Of a stretch of DNA of 64,000 nt, positions 1 through 7,599 are shown one piece after another. The number at the start of each line of letters is the position of its first letter. Within the stretch, counting starts at the first letter, position 1. The notes under the pieces are model-generated. The model did no database searches, was not told the origin of the DNA, and saw nothing but the letters and a program-made list of their open reading frames with translations. Made by a program: the position numbers and the translations under genes. The stretch comes from Alteraurantiacibacter aestuarii (lineage in GTDB: Bacteria; Pseudomonadota; Alphaproteobacteria; Sphingomonadales; Sphingomonadaceae): the NCBI RefSeq assembly GCF_009827405.1, contig NZ_WTYY01000002.1:372001-436000 (forward strand), given 5' to 3'.

Positions 1-1
1 A

Positions 2-295
2 GCCACCGCCCTGCGGCCCTGCCTTGGCAGCATCATCTCGATCACCGGCCATACAGACAGCTCCGGCCCGGAACCGGGCAATCTGGAACTCTCGCAAGTG
101 CGGGCAGAAGCTGTGCGCAGCGAACTGGTCCGCCGCGGCATTCCCGAAGACGGACTGCGCGTTCGCGGCATCGGCTCACGCGATCCTGTCGAAGGGCTGG
201 ACCCTGCTGACCCCGCCAACCGGCGCATCGAATTCGCCGTTATCGCGACGGAGCCAATTCGCCCGACCCCGGTCGATACGCCCGGACCGCACTGA
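2..295 (+). CDS. OmpA-family C-terminal domain protein (5' truncated)
   Basis: The reading frame is already open at base 2 and closes at a TGA at 293-295, so only the last 97 codons are present. The visible part has the peptidoglycan-binding OmpA signature: GHTDSSG, then LSQVRAEAV, a GIPEDGLRVRGIGS stretch, and NRRIEF near the end. In this family the Asp of GHTD and the Arg of NRR contact diaminopimelate of peptidoglycan. The protein is therefore expected to tether the envelope to the cell wall from the periplasm or outer membrane. The N-terminal part (signal peptide, lipobox or barrel) lies outside the window, so OmpA, Pal-like and MotB-like forms cannot be told apart. Confidence 0.85.
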   Translation, partial: ATALRPCLGSIISITGHTDSSGPEPGNLELSQVRAEAVRSELVRRGIPEDGLRVRGIGSRDPVEGLDPADPANRRIEFAVIATEPIRPTPVDTPGPH

Positions 296-371
296 ACAAA
301 CCCCGCCGCACATTCTGCTGTCCCAACTGGCGCATTGCCGAATCGCCCCCAGCCACCCTAGAGAACCCATC

Positions 372-461
372 ATGCCCATCTGGCTCGAACTGCTGGTCCT
401 TCTGCTGGTCGCTTATGCGCTGGGCTTTGGCATTGGCTGGCTGATCTGGGGCCGGGAATAG
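372..461 (+). CDS. 29-residue single-pass membrane protein
   Basis: This is a small ORF beginning MPIWLELLVLL and ending GWLIWGRE. It is almost entirely one hydrophobic helix (residues about 4-26) with a charged end. It sits 17 bases before the next gene, which also starts with a membrane helix, so the two are probably co-transcribed. No function is known to me. Its natural hydrophobic pattern and its position support it, but a peptide this short could be a chance ORF. Confidence 0.5.
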   Translation: MPIWLELLVLLLVAYALGFGIGWLIWGRE

Positions 462-478
462 ATTGAAAGGTTGGGAAG

Positions 479-1024
479 ATGGCTGAACTGATACAGGCAA
501 ACTGGGTTCTGCTGGTGATTGCAGTGATCATCGGGCTGATCGTCGCCTGGTGGATTTTCGTCGCCAATCGCAAGACCAGTGTCGAGCTGGAAAGCAAGGA
601 AGACGGCGCGCAGACCGCCAAGCGCAATCAGGCGCTGATCGATGCTCCGCCCGCCGTTGCCAGACACGCCACCGTTCAGCCAAAGCCCGCGGCGACGCCA
701 GAAGTGGCGCCCGTTGCAGCTACTCCAGCGCCCGCCCCTGCTCCCACACCGGCACCGGCACCGGCACCGGCACCGGCAGCCGCCAAGGCAGACGATCTCA
801 CCCGGATCAAGGGTCTTGGTCCCAAGCTGAACAGCCAGCTGGCCGAAATGGGGATCACCAGCTTTGCCCAGATCGCCGCATGGGACGATGCCGAGATTGA
901 CCGCGTGGACGCGCAGATGGGCCGCTTTCAGGGCCGCATCCGCCGCGATGACTGGGTGACCCAGGCCCGGCTTCTGGCCGCTGGCGACCTGGTTGCCTAT
1001 GAAAGCCAGTTCGGACGCAACTGA
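479..1024 (+). CDS. membrane-anchored helix-hairpin-helix protein
   Basis: The 181-residue protein has three parts: an N-terminal membrane helix (about residues 5-27, [20 protein letters not shown]), a flexible linker of repeated Pro-Ala dipeptides (about 65-100), and a C-terminal helix-hairpin-helix domain. The last contains [17 protein letters not shown] and a [17 protein letters not shown] segment. Such C-terminal domains occur in 'flap endonuclease-1-like 5' DNA nuclease' and NADH-quinone oxidoreductase-annotated proteins, where the GLGPKL hairpin is thought to bind nucleic acid or protein. Its real role is unknown. The linker DNA at about 721-780 is a short tandem CCGGCA repeat, which may vary in length between strains. 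Confidence 0.8.
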   Translation: MAELIQANWVLLVIAVIIGLIVAWWIFVANRKTSVELESKEDGAQTAKRNQALIDAPPAVARHATVQPKPAATPEVAPVAATPAPAPAPTPAPAPAPAPAAAKADDLTRIKGLGPKLNSQLAEMGITSFAQIAAWDDAEIDRVDAQMGRFQGRIRRDDWVTQARLLAAGDLVAYESQFGRN

Positions 1025-1125
1025 CAGCGACAGGCCGGAATTTCCGGCGCGCTTACGCTTATTGCCCAAGTGGATTGGCGAGCCGTTCCAATGTCGCTAA
1101 GGCGGTTGCAAAGGAGACTTGTTTC

Positions 1126-2310
1126 ATGGCCGGAATGGTGCCTTTCGACTGGGCAGACCCCCTCAATCTGGACGACCAGCTTACCGACGAAGAGCGGATG
1201 ATCCGCGAAGCCGCGCACGGCTTTGCGCAAGACGTGCTGCAACCGCGCGTGATCGACGACTTCCGCGACGAGGTGGACGCATCCGAACTGTTCCCCTTGA
1301 TGGGAGAGGCGGGGCTGCTGGGCGTGACTGTGCCCGATGAATATGGCGGCGCGGGTGCCAGCTATGTCGCCTATGGCCTTGTCGCGCGCGAGATTGAGCG
1401 GGTCGATTCGGGTTACCGCTCAATGGCCTCTGTCCAGTCCAGCCTGGTGATGTATCCGATCCACGCTTACGGCTCCGAAGAGCAGAAGCAGAAGTACCTG
1501 CCGCGCCTCGCCAGCGGTGAACTGATCGGCTGCTTTGGCCTGACCGAGCCCGATGCGGGCTCCGACCCTGCCGGCATGCTGACCACCGCCAAGAAGGATG
1601 GCGATGGCTACACCATCAGCGGTTCCAAGACGTGGATTTCCAACTCACCCTTCGCCGATGTGTTCATCGTGTGGGCCAAGTCAGAAGCGCATGGCGGCAA
1701 GATCCGCGGCTTCATTCTGGAAAAGGGCATGGCGGGACTTTCCGCGCCCAAGATCGGCGGCAAGCTTTCGCTACGCGCCAGCACCACCGGCATGATCCAG
1801 ATGGACGAGGTCAAGCTGCCCGCCGATGCCCTGCTGCCCGGCGTGGAGGGGATCAAGGGGCCGTTCGGCTGCCTCAACCGCGCACGTTACGGCATCAGCT
1901 GGGGCGTTCTGGGTGCGGCGGAATTCTGCCTGCATGCCGCGCGCCAGTATGGCCTCGATCGCAAGCAGTTCGGCAAGCCGCTCGCCGCCAACCAGCTGTT
2001 CCAGTTCAAGCTCGCCAATATGCTGACCGAGATTTCGCTCGGCGCGCAGGCGTCGCTGCGCGTTGGCAGGCTGATGGATGAGGGGCGTTTCGCGCCCGAG
2101 ATGATCTCCGTCGTCAAGCGCAACAATGTGGGCAAGGCGCTGGACGTGGCGCGCGCCGCGCGGGACATGCATGGCGGCAATGGCATATCGGAAGAATATC
2201 AAGTGATGCGCCACATGCTGAACCTGGAGACGGTCAACACCTATGAAGGGACGGCCGATATTCACGCGCTGATCCTGGGCCGCGCCATCACCGATATCGC
2301 TGCCTTCTGA
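1126..2310 (+). CDS. gcdH: glutaryl-CoA dehydrogenase
   Basis: This FAD-dependent acyl-CoA dehydrogenase of 394 residues oxidatively decarboxylates glutaryl-CoA to crotonyl-CoA, the step that ends lysine, tryptophan and some aromatic catabolism. It keeps the family motifs: [12 protein letters not shown] for FAD/substrate binding, the WISN strand, and the [21 protein letters not shown]-terminus, whose Glu (TYEGT) is the catalytic base. The [18 protein letters not shown]-terminus is typical of GcdH rather than of short-chain dehydrogenases. The start at 1126 is chosen because AAGGAG lies 9 bases upstream; a TTG at 1075 would add 17 unlike residues. It stands alone, without a glutarate transporter or CoA-transferase beside it. 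Confidence 0.9.
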   Translation: MAGMVPFDWADPLNLDDQLTDEERMIREAAHGFAQDVLQPRVIDDFRDEVDASELFPLMGEAGLLGVTVPDEYGGAGASYVAYGLVAREIERVDSGYRSMASVQSSLVMYPIHAYGSEEQKQKYLPRLASGELIGCFGLTEPDAGSDPAGMLTTAKKDGDGYTISGSKTWISNSPFADVFIVWAKSEAHGGKIRGFILEKGMAGLSAPKIGGKLSLRASTTGMIQMDEVKLPADALLPGVEGIKGPFGCLNRARYGISWGVLGAAEFCLHAARQYGLDRKQFGKPLAANQLFQFKLANMLTEISLGAQASLRVGRLMDEGRFAPEMISVVKRNNVGKALDVARAARDMHGGNGISEEYQVMRHMLNLETVNTYEGTADIHALILGRAITDIAAF

Positions 2311-2541
2311 TCGCAGGCTTTCGATTGGAGCATGATGGCGGCTGGTGGACGCGGTGAAAGCTGCCGTTCATCGCCGCCATATTATCGCGCGCGGAAGGCA
2401 GGCGCACGCGACAGGCAGGACATGGCTCGCAGAGCGGTGTAATGGCGGCTATCCGGCGTATTGCTCCCTAACGCAAAAGGCTTTCCGGCCATCTTGAAGC
2501 AGACATCACCAGCAGCGGTTCGCGGCAACCCGGCCCTTCGC

Positions 2542-3303
2542 ATGGCGGACCGCCTGCGCGAGCGGTTTGGCGAACGCGCCGTGGGCATGGTGCTCGCGCT
2601 GGTGCTGGAGGCTCTGCTGATCCTCCTGATCGTGATGATGGGCCGCACCGGATTCCAGCCTGCCGGCAGCGATTCCAGCATCGCCAGCTTCGACGTATCG
2701 CAGGCGGCCGAGCAGGCTCCCGCGCAGGAGGAACAGGCGGCGACGCAGCCCGCAGTCCAGGTGCCAGCCACTCCAAGCGAGCAAACGCCCGATAGCCAGC
2801 TTCCCCCACCCGCACCCACGCTGGAACGCGCCTTGTCCGTCAATCCGGTCGGCCCGCCCGTGGTTACGCTGACGCCCGAGGAATTTGCCTCCACCGACAT
2901 ATCCAACCTGCCGCGCCGACGGCCCGATGCGCCCAGCGGGCCTGCCTATGGTCCGCCCGCGCCCGCCGCCAATCCCGCTGACAGCCAGGTGGTCGGGACC
3001 GCCCCCGATGGATCGCCGATGTATGGTGCGCGTTGGTATCAGGAACCGACCGATCAGGAGATGGCCGGATATCTTTCCACCGCCAATCCCGGAAGCTGGG
3101 CGCTGATCGCCTGCAAGACCGCGCCGGGCTGGCGGGTGGAAGATTGCGTGGGGCTGGAGGAATATCCCACCGGATCGAACCTGCAACGCGCCGTGCTGGC
3201 CGCAGCGTGGCAGTTCCAGGTCCGCCCGCCCCGGCGCGGCAACGCCTCGCTGGTGGGAAGCTGGGTGCGCATCAGAATCACCTATGACAGGCGCGTGCGA
3301 TAG
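2542..3303 (+). CDS. TonB-like inner-membrane protein
   Basis: The 253-residue protein begins MADRLRERFGERAVG and has a single membrane helix (about residues 16-35, VGMVLALVLEALLILLIVMMG). A Pro/Gln/Ala-rich periplasmic stretch follows, then a C-terminal alpha/beta domain with one conserved-looking Cys pair (IACKTAPGWRVEDC). This layout resembles energy-transducing TonB/TolA proteins, but I see no clear TonB C-terminal YPxxA motif. It is best called a TonB-like protein of unknown partner. The start is uncertain: the frame is open from a TTG at 2461, and neither position has a strong ribosome binding site. Confidence 0.6.
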   Translation: MADRLRERFGERAVGMVLALVLEALLILLIVMMGRTGFQPAGSDSSIASFDVSQAAEQAPAQEEQAATQPAVQVPATPSEQTPDSQLPPPAPTLERALSVNPVGPPVVTLTPEEFASTDISNLPRRRPDAPSGPAYGPPAPAANPADSQVVGTAPDGSPMYGARWYQEPTDQEMAGYLSTANPGSWALIACKTAPGWRVEDCVGLEEYPTGSNLQRAVLAAAWQFQVRPPRRGNASLVGSWVRIRITYDRRVR

Positions 3304-3340
3304 GATCTGCCGGAGGGCTGCGCAGATGACAACGGTGGCG

Positions 3341-3427
3341 AAGGTGACAAAGGTGACACCGTGTCACCTTGGCATTTCCATAACTATCATTGCAAACCAG
3401 CAGCTTAGTCAACTTTCACAAGGTGAC
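3341..3427. promoter_or_regulatory. AAGGTGAC repeats with a perfect 10-bp-arm palindrome
   Basis: In the gap after the TonB-like gene, AAGGTGACA occurs at 3341-3349. It is followed directly by a perfect inverted repeat with 10-base arms at 3350-3359 and 3361-3370 around a single C. A third AAGGTGAC copy lies near 3420. There is no T-tract, so a simple terminator is unlikely. A dimeric-regulator operator or a short genome-wide repeat fits better. The rest of 3304-3570 holds nothing I can identify. Confidence 0.45.
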
Positions 3428-3570
3428 GCTTGTCGGGAAAGCGGCGCAGAGCCGCAACTGTATGGATCGACGGTGGAAAGAGCCTCCCGCCGATTGGACG
3501 AAACCCCCGCCTGTAGGAAAGCGCCTTTAAGCGCCGAACAATGCGCCGATCATTGCGCCGGTTCGGTGGC

Positions 3571-3762
3571 CTAATCCCCGGGTGCCTCAGCGACTGCATG
3601 CTGCGCCATCGCCAGCAGTTCCAGCGCAACGGCATGGATCGCCTTTTCGAACACGATATTCCGATTGGGCCAGGCATAAAGCGTGGCTGCCAGCTCAGCC
3701 AGCATCACATCCTCATCCGCGCAGATGTCGTCGCTGGGGCAGGCGCAATATGCGCCGGACAT
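3571..3762 (-). CDS. small hypothetical protein
   Basis: A 63-residue ORF begins MSGAYCACPSDDICADED and continues VMLAELAATLYAWPNRNIVFEKAIHAVALELLAMAQH. Its composition is balanced and it has an amphipathic helical C-terminal half, unlike the Arg/Pro-rich antisense frames around it, which supports real coding. The Cys-rich N-terminus (C6, C8, C14) could bind a metal or a disulfide. I do not recognise the family. A TTG at 3774 with AAAGG upstream is an alternative start that adds four residues. It lies 162 bases downstream of ferA on the same strand. Confidence 0.4.
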   Translation of the reverse strand: MSGAYCACPSDDICADEDVMLAELAATLYAWPNRNIVFEKAIHAVALELLAMAQHAVAEAPGD

Positions 3763-3880
3763 GCCTTGGATCAATTCGCCTTTGATTGGACTGCCTCCGC
3801 ATCGGGCGAATCCTGCCCGGTGCGAAGTGTGATCCTGCTTTGTTACCGTTCCGGGACTCTTTGGCCCGTCAATCTGCCAG

Positions 3881-3942
3881 CATCAGTCCAACGGCATCAG
3901 TCCAACGGCATCAGTCCACCGGCATCAGTCCACCAGCATCAG
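3881..3942. repeat. 14-bp tandem repeat at the ferA 3' end
   Basis: The hexamer CATCAG recurs exactly every 14 bases at 3881, 3895, 3909, 3923 and 3937. The intervening bases are TCCAACGG or TCCACC(G/A)G. The array covers the ferA stop codon, which is the TCA at 3925-3927 on the plus strand, and extends about 45 bases beyond it. Because the period is not a multiple of three, each unit puts a stop triplet into a different frame. Confidence 0.85.
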
Positions 3943-6045
3943 GGCATCCAGCGCCACAACGCCTTCTCCCCTGGGATGGAGGATCACCGGGTTGAGGTCG
4001 ATTTCGCGGATGGCGGGGTTGCCGTCCATGATGCGGCCCATCTGCACGATGAGGTCTGCCAGCGCGTCCACATCCAGTTCGGGCGATCCGCGATAGCCCT
4101 TGAGCAGCGCTGCCTGCTTCAGGCCCAACAGACCGGCGACAACCTGGTCCTTGCCCATGTCGGGCGTGAACAGCTTCACGTCCTTGAGGATTTCGGCAGT
4201 CACGCCGCCAAAGCCCGCCAGCACCACCGGACCCCATTCGGGATCGGACTTGGCGCCGACGATCATTTCGGTGCCCATGCGGCCCATCTTTTCAACCAGC
4301 ACACCGTCCAGCGCGATGGAGGCATCGTAATTGGCGACGTTCTGGTACATGCGCTCAAACGCCTCGGCCACGTCGGCACGGGTCTTGAGGTTGAGGATCA
4401 CCCCGCCCGCATCGCTCTTGTGACCCAGCGCGGCGGCCTGCGCCTTCATCACCACCGGATAGCCGAGCGCTTCGGCGACCGAGGCAGCTTCCTCCGCCGT
4501 GGCGGCGAACTGGCTTTGCGGGAAGGAAATGCCCAGCGGGCCGAGCAGCGCCTTGGCCTTGTATTCGGGGATCACGCCGCTTTCGGAAGCGAGGCCGGGA
4601 ACCACGATGGGTTCCTGCGAGCGATCGGTCAGGTCGCGCTTGGACAGGTCTGCCAGGCGGGCGATCGCGCGATAGGCGCGTTCGGTGCTGGGGAACCACG
4701 GAATGCCCACGGCGCGCAGGCCGTCGATATATTCCTGCGGTACGCGCGCGCCCTCATCCACCCCGGCAAACACCAGCGGCTTGGGGAAAGTGCCGTCTTC
4801 CAGCACCTTGATGATGGCGGGGAACTTGATCCTGGAGGTGATCGGGTCAGACTGGATGATCGATGCGACCACCGATCCGATGCGATCATCTTCCAGCAGC
4901 GCGGTCAGCACCTTGGTGTAGATCTCCGGCTCGCTGAGGCCCAGCGCGGTGATGTCCGTGGGGTTCGACACCGGCACGAAATCGGGCAGGATGGCGCGCA
5001 GTTCCGGGCTGTTGTCATCGTCCAGGTGGATCAGGTCGAGGCCGATATCCTCGGCAATGTCGAAGGCGAGGCCGCGCAGCGCGCCGCTTTCACCCAGCAC
5101 CGCCATGTTGGCGCCGGGCAGCGATTTGCAGCGCAGGGCGATCTCGGTGATGTCGGCCAGTTCCTCCAGCGTATCGGCGAAGATCACGCCTTCGCGCATC
5201 AGCTTGGTCTTCATCAGCGCGTAGTCACCGGCCATCGCGCCCGTATGCGTGGCGGCGCTTTCCTGCGCCTTGTCGCTCTTGCCCGGGTGCAGCATGATCA
5301 CCGGCTTGCCGGCTTCGCGCGCGCGGCGGGCGGCAGCGATGAAGGCCTTCGGGCGGCGCAGGCTTTCGACATACAGGGTGATGACGTGGGTGGCGGGATC
5401 ATCCACCAGCCATTCGACATAATCCTCAACGCCCGAAGCCGCCTCATTGCCGGTGGAAACAGAGGTTGAGACGAAGCAGCCGCGCGGATGCAGCGCAGTG
5501 GCGAGCACGGCGGCAAGCGCGCCGGACTGGCTGGCGATCCCCACGGCGCGGTCATTGGGGCCGGGGCTGACCATGTTGGTTTCCACGAAGGTCAGCGGCA
5601 CGCGGGCGATGTAATTGGTGCAGCCCAGGCAGTTGGGGCCTTCGATGACCATGCCGTATTTCCCGGCAATCTCGCCCAGTTCGATCTGGTCGCGCATGCC
5701 CTCTTCCCCGGCTTCGGAGAAACCGGCGGAATAGATAACCACCGCGCCGCAGCCGCGCTCTGCCAGATCGCGCACGGTCTGGATCACGAAGGGGCGCGGG
5801 ATCGCCAGCACGGCGCAATCCACGCCTTCGGGCAGATCGTTGACCGAGTGATAGACCTTGAGGCCGAGCAGCTCGTCGCGCTTGGGATTGACCGGGTAGA
5901 TGTCCCCGTCGAATTCATACTGAACCAGATTGTTGAGCAGCGTGGCGCCCAGCGCGCCGTGGCGATCCGAAGCGCCGACAACGGCAACGCTCCTGGGACG
6001 CAGCAGGCGATCGATCTGGTCATTGGTGAAACGGCGGGTGGTCAT
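3925..6045 (-). CDS. ferA: feruloyl-CoA synthetase (NDP-forming acyl-CoA ligase)
   Basis: The 706-residue fused NDP-forming acyl-CoA synthetase has an N-terminal CoA-binding domain (RSVAVVGASDRHGALGATLLNNL) and a succinyl-CoA-ligase-like middle. The middle carries GIASQSGALAAVLA and the phosphohistidine segment ATHTGAMAGDYAL. The C-terminal ATP-grasp part has YPVVMKAQAAALGHKSDAGGV. The family makes an acyl-CoA from acid, CoA and ATP through a phosphorylated His. In Sphingobium SYK-6 FerA belongs to this superfamily and activates ferulate, coumarate and caffeate. The ferB gene 122 bases upstream and the divergent MarR gene support that role here over acetate activation. The start at 6045 follows a GAGAG-rich purine stretch; upstream in-frame ATGs are less likely. 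Confidence 0.82.
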   Translation of the reverse strand: MTTRRFTNDQIDRLLRPRSVAVVGASDRHGALGATLLNNLVQYEFDGDIYPVNPKRDELLGLKVYHSVNDLPEGVDCAVLAIPRPFVIQTVRDLAERGCGAVVIYSAGFSEAGEEGMRDQIELGEIAGKYGMVIEGPNCLGCTNYIARVPLTFVETNMVSPGPNDRAVGIASQSGALAAVLATALHPRGCFVSTSVSTGNEAASGVEDYVEWLVDDPATHVITLYVESLRRPKAFIAAARRAREAGKPVIMLHPGKSDKAQESAATHTGAMAGDYALMKTKLMREGVIFADTLEELADITEIALRCKSLPGANMAVLGESGALRGLAFDIAEDIGLDLIHLDDDNSPELRAILPDFVPVSNPTDITALGLSEPEIYTKVLTALLEDDRIGSVVASIIQSDPITSRIKFPAIIKVLEDGTFPKPLVFAGVDEGARVPQEYIDGLRAVGIPWFPSTERAYRAIARLADLSKRDLTDRSQEPIVVPGLASESGVIPEYKAKALLGPLGISFPQSQFAATAEEAASVAEALGYPVVMKAQAAALGHKSDAGGVILNLKTRADVAEAFERMYQNVANYDASIALDGVLVEKMGRMGTEMIVGAKSDPEWGPVVLAGFGGVTAEILKDVKLFTPDMGKDQVVAGLLGLKQAALLKGYRGSPELDVDALADLIVQMGRIMDGNPAIREIDLNPVILHPRGEGVVALDALMLVD

Positions 6046-6121
6046 TTCTCTCATCCCTCTGGACATGCAAAACCCCGGCAGCACCGGGGCATGTTCTCTG
6101 GTTCTGGTTTCCCTAGGAAGA

Positions 6122-6155
6122 AGCGGCGGCATGGACAAGTGCCCGTGCCGCCGCT
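6122..6155 (-). promoter_or_regulatory. stem-loop between ferB and ferA
   Basis: AGCGGCGGCA at 6122-6131 is the exact reverse complement of TGCCGCCGCT at 6146-6155, with a 14-base loop. A second small stem (CCCCGG/CCGGGG) lies near 6074-6090. Neither has a T-tract, so RNA stabilisation or partial attenuation between the two co-directional genes is more likely than full termination. Confidence 0.5.
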
Positions 6156-6167
6156 CCGATCATGCGA

Positions 6168-7031
6168 TCAGTCTTCCTTTTGCAGCTTGGTCTTGTCGAA
6201 AACGCCAAGGCCGGGCTTGAAGGTCTTGTCATCAAGGAACTGCTTGGTGGCCTCCTTGCGCGATGCAATGCCGCCGAACTGGTTCAGGGCTTCCTGCGCC
6301 CGGATCAGATAGTCCTCGGCATTGTCATAGGTCATTTCCATGACGCGGCGCATCGCCCATTTGGTGGCGCGCACGGCCTGACTGTCCTTGGCCTTCAGCA
6401 CATCGGCCACTTCCTGCACACGCGCCTTCAACTTGTCAGCGGGCAGCGATTCGTTGACCATGCCCTTGGCCGCAGCCTGCGGACCGGTCAGGTTTTCACC
6501 CATCATGGCGTGATACATGGCATCGCGGAAACCCATCAGATTGGCCGCCACCTTGGATGCGCCGCCGCCGGGCAGGATGGCCCAGTTGATTTCGGACAGG
6601 CCGAATTGTGCTTCATCGGCGCAGAAGGCGAGGTCACAGGCGAACAGCGGGCCGTAAGCACCGCCAAAACACCAGCCATTGATCATGGCGACGGTAGGCT
6701 TTTCATACCAGCGCAGGCGTTCCCACCAGCTGTAGGCTTCGCGCTGATGCTTGCGCACCTGCGACAGGCCCACTTGTTCGGCTTCGCGGAAATACTCCAG
6801 CAGATCCATGCCGGCCGACCATGACGTGCCTTCACCCGTCAGCACCAGCACCTGCACATCGTCGCGAAATTCCAGTTCTTCCAGCACGCGCAGCATCTGG
6901 CGGTTGAGCTTGGGGCTCATGCAGTTGCGCTTGTCGGGGCGGTTGAAGGAAACCCACGCAACGCCGTCAATCACGTCATACTTGACGGTCTCTTCTTCGG
7001 GACGGGGATCGGGTTGGGATGGCTTGGCCAT
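6168..7031 (-). CDS. ferB: feruloyl-CoA hydratase/lyase (crotonase family)
   Basis: The 287-residue crotonase-fold enzyme matches hydroxycinnamoyl-CoA hydratase-lyases, which turn feruloyl-CoA into vanillin and acetyl-CoA. Visible signatures are NRPDKRNCMSPKLNRQM, the oxyanion loop WSAGMDLLEYFRE, INGWCFGGAYGPL, and FGLSEINWA, whose Glu147 matches the catalytic Glu143 of Pseudomonas HCHL. The C-terminus has QFLDDKTFKPGL. Where HCHL has Ser123 this protein has Gly127. The start at 7031 has AGGAGAG about 6 bases upstream. Order ferB then ferA on one transcript, with a MarR gene divergent, is as expected for the SYK-6 type ferBA module. Confidence 0.88.
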   Translation of the reverse strand: MAKPSQPDPRPEEETVKYDVIDGVAWVSFNRPDKRNCMSPKLNRQMLRVLEELEFRDDVQVLVLTGEGTSWSAGMDLLEYFREAEQVGLSQVRKHQREAYSWWERLRWYEKPTVAMINGWCFGGAYGPLFACDLAFCADEAQFGLSEINWAILPGGGASKVAANLMGFRDAMYHAMMGENLTGPQAAAKGMVNESLPADKLKARVQEVADVLKAKDSQAVRATKWAMRRVMEMTYDNAEDYLIRAQEALNQFGGIASRKEATKQFLDDKTFKPGLGVFDKTKLQKED

Positions 7032-7077
7032 GACTGCTCTCCTGTAAAGGGCGCGATTCGCGTCCCTGTGGGCTTGA

Positions 7078-7129
7078 ATTGCTATCGCCCATAGCGATTG
7101 TGATTGCTATGAGCAACAACAATCGCTAT
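7078..7129. promoter_or_regulatory. putative FerC operator repeats between ferB and ferC
   Basis: The divergent intergenic region holds ATTGCTAT at 7078-7085 facing ATAGCGAT at 7091-7098, an inverted repeat. Two more half-sites follow: ATTGCTAT at 7103-7110 and AATCGCTAT at 7121-7129. MarR proteins bind such short palindromes in the promoters they control. FerC of SYK-6 represses ferBA and is released by hydroxycinnamoyl-CoA. The repeats therefore probably cover the ferC and ferB promoters. No clear -35/-10 pair was assigned. Confidence 0.65.
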
Positions 7130-7141
7130 CCCCGTTGCACG

Positions 7142-7552
7142 ATGCGCGATCCGCTTCCCTCCCTGCCCGGCTATTCGCTGCGCCGCGCCGCCAATGCCGC
7201 GGCGGCTGAACTGGCGAGCCGCCTGGGGGAGCTGAACCTGCGTCAGGTCGATGCGTCGCTGCTGATCCTGATCGGCGAGAATCCCGACGTCACCGCCAGC
7301 GCTCTTGGCCGCCAGCTGGATATCCAGCGCGCCAACATGGTGCCGCTGCTCAAACGGCTGGAAGATGCCGGGCTGATTGAACGCAAGGCGATTGACGGCA
7401 AGTCGCAAGGACTGACGCTGACCGCACAGGGAGCCGAGATTACGCAACAGGCGCGCACGATGATCGAGCGGTTCGAAGCCGAACTTCTCGCCCGCATTCC
7501 GGCGCAGCACCGCGATCATTTGCTGCCCGCGCTGGATGCCCTCTGGCGTTGA
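7142..7552 (+). CDS. ferC: MarR-family regulator of ferBA
   Basis: The 136-residue winged-helix protein begins MRDPLPSLPGYSLRRAANA. It contains the MarR recognition region DVTASALGRQLDIQRANMVPLLKRLEDAGLIERKAIDGKSQGLTLT. The protein is expected to be a dimeric repressor that reads CoA-thioester intermediates of ferulate catabolism, as SYK-6 FerC does. It is divergent from ferB with repeats in between. The start at 7142 is preferred because an upstream in-frame ATG at 7109 would place the coding region over the operator-like repeats; neither site has a good ribosome binding site. Assignment to ferC rests on context as well as family. Confidence 0.78.
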   Translation: MRDPLPSLPGYSLRRAANAAAAELASRLGELNLRQVDASLLILIGENPDVTASALGRQLDIQRANMVPLLKRLEDAGLIERKAIDGKSQGLTLTAQGAEITQQARTMIERFEAELLARIPAQHRDHLLPALDALWR

Positions 7553-7599
7553 GGCAGCCCATTCCCTAAGTCTTGCACAAAGACCCCTGGGAGCACGAA

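Noticed and set aside
721-780. CCGGCA tandem repeat considered as a regulatory repeat
   Set aside because: It codes the Pro-Ala linker of the helix-hairpin-helix protein, a common low-complexity linker.
3541-5469. Long plus-strand ORF of 642 codons opposite ferA
   Set aside because: It is His/Gly/Arg-rich with no fold pattern, and the minus strand encodes a complete acyl-CoA synthetase. High GC keeps antisense frames open.
3925-6045. NDP-forming synthetase considered as acetate-CoA ligase
   Set aside because: Coupling to ferB and a divergent MarR gene fits FerA better, and a separate AMP-forming acetyl-CoA synthetase is nearby.
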